Assembly (NCBI GenBank): GCA_028680875.1 | Contig: JAQUJQ010000048.1 | Coordinates: 1-9,477, forward strand | Direction of reading: 5' to 3' | Source of the DNA: Eubacteriales bacterium | GTDB taxonomy: Bacteria; Bacillota; Clostridia; Peptostreptococcales; Anaerovoracaceae | DNA length: 9,477 nt | Part shown: positions 4,774-9,477 of the stretch, piece after piece | Numbering within the stretch: position 1 is the stretch's first letter | Layout of the letters: the number at the start of each line of letters is the position of its first letter | Position numbers and translations under genes: made by a program | The notes under the pieces: model-generated | What the model saw: the letters and a program-made list of their open reading frames with translations, nothing else | The model's database searches: none | What the model was told of the DNA's origin: nothing

Positions 4774-5472
4774 ATGAAAAGAGTATATGTTATTGCAGGG
4801 ATCTTTGCGTTGGCAGCAGGGATTCTATTGTATCTTTATATGGGAAATTTGGAAGAGAAGTACCGAGGAAATTACGATCAAGTATTAATTGCTGTTATTA
4901 CCATACCGGAAAATACGAAAATCACTAATGATATGGTTAAGCTGGGAGAGGTTCCAAGAGAAGCGATTCATCGGGGAGCAGCAACTAATTTAGAATCTGT
5001 TGTTGGCGGGATAACATCCCAAAAGATATATGAAGGTGAACAAATATTAAAAACTAAAATAAAGAAAGGCGATGGCAGCAGTGGAAAGGTATCATATTCC
5101 ATTCCGGAAAATATGCGGGCCATCACCATTGGGGTGGATACGGTTACAGGGGTTTCGGGTTTCATACGTGCCATGGATCGGGTAGATATAATTGCGATTA
5201 CCTTAAATGAAGAAGAAGGGAAACCACGGGAAACCGCTACTCTTCTCTTAGAGAATGTAGAAGTGCTTGCGGTGGGGTTGGATCCTAACAGCATAAGCCA
5301 AGATTACAAGCCTGCTGAACCGGTCAGTGTCATTACTTTGCTAACAACCCCTAAAGATGCGGTGAAGTTAAGCTTAGCAGGGACAGTAGGAAAAATCTGT
5401 GCAGTTTTGCGTTCTCCTGCTGATCAAAAAATTGAGAATGTACTTCCTTTAGATGAAAGGGATCTTATTTGA
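4774..5472 (+). CDS. cpaB: CpaB/RcpC-type Flp pilus assembly protein (SAF domain)
   Basis: This 232-residue protein has one N-terminal membrane segment (about residues 4-24) and should face the outside. A SAF domain covers about 36-96: VLIAVITIPENTKITNDMV, then VGGITSQKIYEGEQIL. The RcpC/CpaB domain follows at about 113-215 (RAITIGVDTVTGVSGFIRAMDRVDII, LLLENVEVLAVG, VITLLTTPKDAVKLSLA). In diderm Tad systems this protein is linked to the outer-membrane secretin. No secretin gene appears in this operon, so here it probably acts at the cell wall or membrane. The start at 4774 has AAAGGA (4761-4766) seven bases upstream. The in-frame ATG at 4714 lies within tadG and would add 20 residues before the natural membrane anchor. 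The gene ends one base before the tadZ ATG, and the tadZ ribosome-binding site is inside its 3' end. Confidence 0.9.
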   Translation: MKRVYVIAGIFALAAGILLYLYMGNLEEKYRGNYDQVLIAVITIPENTKITNDMVKLGEVPREAIHRGAATNLESVVGGITSQKIYEGEQILKTKIKKGDGSSGKVSYSIPENMRAITIGVDTVTGVSGFIRAMDRVDIIAITLNEEEGKPRETATLLLENVEVLAVGLDPNSISQDYKPAEPVSVITLLTTPKDAVKLSLAGTVGKICAVLRSPADQKIENVLPLDERDLI

Positions 5473-5473
5473 A

Positions 5474-6211
5474 ATGAAAAAAAACAAGATAATTACTGTT
5501 TTTGGATCAAAGGGTGGAGTAGGAAAAACAACTGTTGCGGTAAATCTGGCGACCGTATTGTCTTTGGCTGGTTATCGGACTGCTTTGTTGGATTTCGATC
5601 TTCAGTTTGGAGATGCTTCGGTTTACTTGGATTTAGACAGCAAACAAGGTATCTGTGAGTTGGTACAGGAAGGCACTTTATCTAAGGATATGATTCAAAG
5701 CTATATGATGACACACAAAACCGGACTCTCCCTTTTGTCTGCTTCAGAGAGACCTGAATATGCTGAAATCGTACAGAGCAAACATGGAGAGGAAATTATT
5801 AATGGTATTTATACGGAATATGATTTTACTTTTATTGATTTATCTCCCCAGATGAATGAGTTTAATCTTTCGGCTTTAGAGAAATCCGACTTGATTCTGT
5901 ATATTGTAAATCCGGATATATCCACATTGCGCAGTGCTAAGAAGACATTGGAATTGATGAAGGCCTTAAAATTAGCTCATAAGGTAGAAGTCGTATTAAA
6001 CAGGGAAGATGACAACATTATTAAAGCGAAAGAAATTGAATCTCTTATGAAACTGAAGTTTATCTATAAAATTCCGATAGAGAGCAAATATGCAGTTGCT
6101 TCCCTGAATCAGGGAATACCGATAGTAATAAATGCAAGGAAGTGTAAGATGGCCAAACGTCTAACTGAGTTTGGGATGAAAATAGGAGATGGAAACTATG
6201 GGGTTACTTGA
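5474..6211 (+). CDS. tadZ: TadZ/CpaE-type pilus localisation ATPase (ParA/MinD family)
   Basis: This 245-residue cytoplasmic P-loop ATPase is expected to place the Tad machinery in the cell. It has the deviant Walker A motif KGGVGKTT at 13-20 (signature Lys13 and Lys18), the A' box LLDFDLQFGDA at 38-48 (Asp40, Asp42), and a Walker B-like FIDLSP at 120-125 (Asp122). These place it in the MinD/ParA family. Many CpaE/TadZ proteins carry an N-terminal atypical receiver domain; here the ATPase begins at residue 5 and no such domain is present. The start at 5474 has GAAAGGGA (5455-5462) 11 bases upstream. The alternative ATG at 5453 lacks a ribosome-binding site. Its 3' end overlaps tadA by 14 bases, indicating translational coupling. 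MinD or another ParA homologue is excluded mainly by its position between cpaB and tadA. Confidence 0.9.
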   Translation: MKKNKIITVFGSKGGVGKTTVAVNLATVLSLAGYRTALLDFDLQFGDASVYLDLDSKQGICELVQEGTLSKDMIQSYMMTHKTGLSLLSASERPEYAEIVQSKHGEEIINGIYTEYDFTFIDLSPQMNEFNLSALEKSDLILYIVNPDISTLRSAKKTLELMKALKLAHKVEVVLNREDDNIIKAKEIESLMKLKFIYKIPIESKYAVASLNQGIPIVINARKCKMAKRLTEFGMKIGDGNYGVT

Positions 6212-7523
6212 GAGGCTTGAAAGAAAAACAGAAGTGGATTCACAAGAAAAGAATGATGGAATCGCTCAAAAAAATGGAGAAGAATACGAAGTTGTCCGCA
6301 TAAAGGCCCATAGAGAAGTAATTGACCGCATTAACAAACAGGGTCGTACAGAGCCTTTAAAAGAAATTATCAGTGACGCAGTGGAGTTGTACGGAGAACA
6401 GGTCAATCGAACAGAGAAAAATCGGATAACTCATGAATTGTATGATGAAGTAGTCGGATTAGGACCTTTAGAACAACTTCTTGGAGATCCTTCTATCACT
6501 GAAATCATGGTAAATGGACCAAACAGAGTTTATGTTGAAAGAGAGGGAAAGCTTCAATCGACGGATGTTACCTTTCGAGACGAGGACCATGTTTTAAATA
6601 TTTTAGATAAAATAGTTGCACCGATAGGACGTCATGTAGATGAAGGGTCACCTATGGTGGATGCCCGACTCAAAGACGGTTCCAGAGTGAATGCCATAAT
6701 CCGCCCTCTTTCCCTAAACGGTCCTATTATCACTATACGAAAATTTTCCCATAACCCTTTAACTGTAAAAGATCTACTACGTTTTAATTCCATGTCTTTT
6801 CCCATGGCTTCATTTTTAGAAGCCTGTGTGAAAGGACGTTTAAACCTGATGGTATCTGGTGGTACCGGGAGCGGGAAAACTACGTTGCTGAATGTACTCT
6901 CAGACTTTATCCCTTCGACAGAACGGATTGTAACAATAGAAGATGCCGCAGAATTGCGCTTAATGCAGGAACATGTAATTACTTTAGAAAGCAGGCCTGC
7001 AAACGTAGAAGGGAAAGGGCAAATTTCAATTCGTGAATTGGTTCGTAATGCGTTGCGTATGCGGCCGGACCGGATTGTGGTCGGCGAGGTCAGGGGCGGT
7101 GAAGCATTGGATATGCTTCAGGCTATGAATACGGGTCATGATGGGTCTTTAACGACGGCTCACGCCAATAGTCCCCGGGACCTTTTGTCCCGGTTAGAGA
7201 CGATGGTCCTTATGTCCGGAATGGAATTGCCGGTCAAAGCCATTCGAGACCAGGTAGCTTCAGCAATTGACCTGATTATTCAGCAGGCCAGGCTTGGAGA
7301 TGGAACCAGGAAGGTGATCAACGTAAGTGAAATCGTAGGGATGGAAGGGGACGTCATTGTAACTCAAGATATCTTTATTTATGAATCTAAGGGCGAACTG
7401 GACGATAATGGAAAGTTTTGTGGCAGATTCCGGCCAACAGGAACAGTTCCTCAATTTATAACTAAGCTTCAGACAAATGGGATTTATGTAGATAATAGCT
7501 GGTTTATAGATGGTAGGGGGTAG
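6198..7523 (+). CDS. tadA: TadA/CpaF-type pilus assembly ATPase
   Basis: This 441-residue secretion ATPase of the type II/IV family powers Flp pilus assembly, and possibly retraction, from the cytoplasm. A helical N-terminal region (about 1-90) is followed by GLGPLEQLLGDPSITEIMVNGPNRVYVE, the usual N-terminal domain entry of CpaF proteins. The catalytic core has Walker A GGTGSGKT at 221-228 (Lys227), the Asp box IVTIEDAAEL, Walker B RIVVGEVRGGEA and the His box TGHDGSLTTAHAN. All residues needed for ATP hydrolysis appear intact. The start at 6198 is set by AGGAGAT (6184-6190), seven bases upstream. The in-frame ATG at 6189 overlaps that site and would have no spacing. The gene overlaps tadZ by 14 bases and ends five bases before tadB. 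Its partners are the TadB/TadC platform proteins encoded next. Confidence 0.96.
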   Translation: MGLLERLERKTEVDSQEKNDGIAQKNGEEYEVVRIKAHREVIDRINKQGRTEPLKEIISDAVELYGEQVNRTEKNRITHELYDEVVGLGPLEQLLGDPSITEIMVNGPNRVYVEREGKLQSTDVTFRDEDHVLNILDKIVAPIGRHVDEGSPMVDARLKDGSRVNAIIRPLSLNGPIITIRKFSHNPLTVKDLLRFNSMSFPMASFLEACVKGRLNLMVSGGTGSGKTTLLNVLSDFIPSTERIVTIEDAAELRLMQEHVITLESRPANVEGKGQISIRELVRNALRMRPDRIVVGEVRGGEALDMLQAMNTGHDGSLTTAHANSPRDLLSRLETMVLMSGMELPVKAIRDQVASAIDLIIQQARLGDGTRKVINVSEIVGMEGDVIVTQDIFIYESKGELDDNGKFCGRFRPTGTVPQFITKLQTNGIYVDNSWFIDGRG

Positions 7524-7528
7524 AACAG

Positions 7529-8485
7529 ATGTATTTATGGGTTGGAACATTCTGTTTTTCCATAGTCCTATTTTGTGGGTTTACCCAGCTCTTGAAGAAA
7601 ATAGTGGGCAAAAAACTTTCCGTCAGAAAGAGATTGTGGACTTATCTTTATGAAAAGAAAGATGAGAAAAAGGGGAAAAAAAAGGAAACTAAGAATTGTG
7701 AAGGGCCTTTAAAGAGGCTAATGTTCTTTGTTAACAAAAACTATAAAGATAGATTGGAAGATCAACTCTATTTGGCCGGAATAGCATTAAGGGCAGAAGA
7801 ATATTTAGCAATTTGGGTTTTGGCCATTACGGCAATTCCTTCCTTATTGCTCTTATTTCATAGAAGTCTGATTGTTTGTCTGGGTTTTGCAATACTCGGT
7901 TTGTTTATTCCGCCGCTCATTCTTACTATTTATACAAAGAAGAGGAGAAGTCTGTTTCATAGCCAACTGGCTGATGCATTAACTGTTATGTGCAATAGTT
8001 TACAAACAGGCTTCTCGTTACAGGCTTCTCTAAAATCCATTGCAGATGAGATGCCGGACCCCATTGGAAAAGAATTTTCCGGGATGGTAGGAGAAATTCA
8101 ATTGGGAATGCCATTGGAGGAAAGCTTGGCCAGAATGGTTCGAAGAACCGAATGTGAGGATTTGGAACTTCTTGCGGCTACCATTTCCATACAAAGGCAA
8201 ACCGGAGGAAACCTATCAGAGATTATGGATACCATTTCACATACGATTAAAGAACGTATCGGTATAGCCAATGAAATTAAATTATTGACTACCACAGGAC
8301 GAACCTCAGGTTATGTGATCGGATTGCTGCCGGTATTTATACTTGCAATATTGATGATTTTAAACCCGGACTATGTATCTCTTTTTTTTGAAACGAGAAT
8401 GGGAAAGATTATGCTGGCAGTGGCCGGAGGAATGGAATTGGTCGGTTTTCTGGCTGTGAAAAAGGTAGTGGCAATCAAGTACTGA
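7529..8485 (+). CDS. tadB: TadB-type inner-membrane platform protein
   Basis: This 318-residue type II secretion F-family (T2SSF) protein forms the membrane platform on which TadA acts. Membrane segments are visible at about 2-20, 94-112, 114-135, 260-278 and 293-312. The cytoplasmic T2SSF domain spans about 148-272: LADALTVMCNSLQTGFSLQASL, then GEIQLGMPLEESL and ISIQRQTGGNLSEIMDTI, all typical of TadB. A strongly basic linker rich in Lys/Glu (residues 43-55) lies between the first membrane segment and the rest, and its codons include an A8 run (7676-7683). AGGGGG (7515-7520) lies eight bases before the ATG. It is distinguished from tadC by order and by the QTGGNLSE motif. TadB and TadC are expected to form a hetero-complex. 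Confidence 0.93.
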   Translation: MYLWVGTFCFSIVLFCGFTQLLKKIVGKKLSVRKRLWTYLYEKKDEKKGKKKETKNCEGPLKRLMFFVNKNYKDRLEDQLYLAGIALRAEEYLAIWVLAITAIPSLLLLFHRSLIVCLGFAILGLFIPPLILTIYTKKRRSLFHSQLADALTVMCNSLQTGFSLQASLKSIADEMPDPIGKEFSGMVGEIQLGMPLEESLARMVRRTECEDLELLAATISIQRQTGGNLSEIMDTISHTIKERIGIANEIKLLTTTGRTSGYVIGLLPVFILAILMILNPDYVSLFFETRMGKIMLAVAGGMELVGFLAVKKVVAIKY

Positions 8486-8500
8486 GGGAGAGGTGGTTCC

Positions 8501-9421
8501 ATGGATATTATTGTTGCATTTTTTTCAATTTCTATAGGTTTGTTTGCATTGGGCATCTTAACTAAATCAGGAAAAAAAAGAGATGCGCTGAAGCGACGAA
8601 AAGAAGAACTGGGTGAGACCACCTTGGACAACAGAACCCAGGAATTAAACAAGCCGTTAAAAGAACGTTTATGGATTCCTATTTGGAATAAAATATTATC
8701 ACTTTTATCTAATACTAAGCTACAGTCAAAAGATAACTCAAAGAGTATTCTTCGTAAAGAAAGGTTACTTCAACAGGCCGGAATCTCCATTTCGGGCGTG
8801 GGTTTCCAACAGTTGCAACGAGTGATTGCATTTGTAGGCATTTTAATCGGCATTTTGTTGGGAATTCTTTTTGGGAGAACCATATTGATTGGTATCCTTT
8901 TCATGTTAATCGGCTTGATTCTTAGTATTTTGTTGCCGAATTACTATGTTAAGGCAAAGGCAAAACAAAGAAGGGCGGAAATCCAACAATCTTTGCCTGA
9001 TGTGATGGATATGTTGTCTATTTGTGTGGAGGCAGGTCTAGGGCTGGATGGAGCAATCTTAAAAATAGGAGAGAAAAACAAAGGCCCTCTGACCGAGGAA
9101 ATGATAAAGACAATTAAAGAGATTCAATTGGGCCGGTTACGAAGAGATGCTTTTAAAGATTTGGGAGATAAAAATGATATTAGTGCATTAAAAACCTTTA
9201 CAGCTGCCATTATCCAAGGAGAAAAGTATGGAATCCCCATTAAAGGCATATTAAAGGTACAGGCAGCTAAACTGCGGGAATCCAGGAAACAAACGGCCCA
9301 GGAAAAAGCTATGAAAGCACCGGTGAAAATCATGATTCCTATTGTAATATTCATATTTCCGGTCATTTTTATCATCTTAATGGGACCTTCAGTTGTAAAT
9401 ATTATGGATATGATGTTATAG
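8501..9421 (+). CDS. tadC: TadC-type inner-membrane platform protein
   Basis: This 306-residue second T2SSF platform protein is the partner of TadB. Membrane segments lie at about 1-20, 106-124, 126-146 and 275-295. The T2SSF domain begins near 165 with LPDVMDMLSICVEAGLGLDGAI, continues with EIQLGRLRRDAFKDLGDKNDISALKTFTAAIIQGEKYGIPI, and ends in KAPVKIMIPIVIFIFPVIFIILMGP, a pattern very close to other TadC proteins. The conserved QAGISISGVGF segment precedes the central membrane helices. Two purine-rich sites precede the ATG: GGGAG (8486-8490), ten bases away, and AGGTGG (8491-8496), four bases away. The gene starts 15 bases after tadB and is complete. Function is inferred from family and context. 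Confidence 0.93.
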   Translation: MDIIVAFFSISIGLFALGILTKSGKKRDALKRRKEELGETTLDNRTQELNKPLKERLWIPIWNKILSLLSNTKLQSKDNSKSILRKERLLQQAGISISGVGFQQLQRVIAFVGILIGILLGILFGRTILIGILFMLIGLILSILLPNYYVKAKAKQRRAEIQQSLPDVMDMLSICVEAGLGLDGAILKIGEKNKGPLTEEMIKTIKEIQLGRLRRDAFKDLGDKNDISALKTFTAAIIQGEKYGIPIKGILKVQAAKLRESRKQTAQEKAMKAPVKIMIPIVIFIFPVIFIILMGPSVVNIMDMML

Positions 9422-9436
9422 AGAAAAGGGATCAGA

Positions 9437-9477
9437 ATGAAAGTCTATAGGTTAGAGTATAAGGGAGAGTTGATTGG
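9437..9477 (+). CDS. Start of a further operon gene (partial, runs off the window)
   Basis: An ATG at 9437 is preceded by AAAAGGGA (9424-9431) at five bases. The frame is open to the window end and reads MKVYRLEYKGELI. Fifteen bases separate it from the tadC stop, so it would be a co-transcribed gene. Only 13 codons are visible and the family cannot be named. A second purine-rich site (AAGGGAG, near 9460) lies inside this frame, so the true start could instead be just past the window. Confidence 0.45.
   Translation, partial: MKVYRLEYKGELI

Noticed and set aside
4532..4777. An 81-codon + strand open frame overlapping the end of tadG
   Set aside because: Lies entirely in another frame of the well-supported tadG and its end, is rich in Cys/Arg/Gly as out-of-frame reading often is, and has no recognisable motif.
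4153..8579. A8 runs in tadG (4153-4160), tadZ (5477-5484), tadB (7676-7683) and tadC (8572-8579) as slippage or phase-variation sites
   Set aside because: A-tracts of this length are common in lysine-rich coding sequence of AT-rich genomes, so by themselves they carry little signal. The C7 tract is kept because it runs against base composition.
592..9375. Open frames of 62-108 codons on the - strand across the window
   Set aside because: All lie opposite well-supported + strand genes or the leader, show no family motifs and no convincing ribosome-binding context. They are antisense shadows.

Overview
The window is AT-rich DNA with strong purine-rich Shine-Dalgarno sites, tightly packed co-directional genes, a lipoprotein-anchored solute-binding protein and a Tad locus without a secretin gene in view. 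This fits a low-GC, Gram-positive-type Firmicute, most likely of class Clostridia. The species cannot be named from the sequence. All supported genes are on the + strand.

Region 1 (1-2048): the last 13 codons of an upstream reading frame, then a complete family 5 (peptide/nickel-type) ABC transporter solute-binding lipoprotein. It is probably the end of a transporter operon unrelated to what follows.

Region 2 (2049-2307): a 259-base non-coding leader. It holds a cyclic di-GMP class I (GEMM-I) riboswitch aptamer, a long imperfect hairpin, and a Rho-independent terminator that ends just before the next gene. Transcription into the pilus genes is therefore probably controlled by cyclic di-GMP through termination. 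The leader has two alternative pairings that compete with the aptamer. One joins the aptamer's 3' strand to the terminator loop. The other occludes the conserved ACGCAAAA segment.

Region 3 (2308-9421): a Tad/Flp (type IVc) pilus operon in the order prepilin peptidase (tadV/cpaA), flp pilin, tadE-like, tadG-like, cpaB/rcpC, tadZ/cpaE, tadA/cpaF, tadB, tadC. A new reading frame begins at 9437 and runs off the end. TadV processes the Flp prepilin and probably TadE. TadA powers the TadB/TadC inner-membrane platform. TadZ probably positions the machine. TadE, TadG and CpaB are accessory assembly proteins. A probable second promoter and an inverted/direct-repeat element lie just before flp, and a 14-bp hairpin separates flp from tadE; both could set pilin stoichiometry.

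The machine itself is a known system. The parts most worth a second look are the cyclic di-GMP switch architecture, the flp control elements, a C7 tract in tadE and a Cys/His cluster in the TadG-like protein. I found no CRISPR array, tRNA, rRNA or mobile element.
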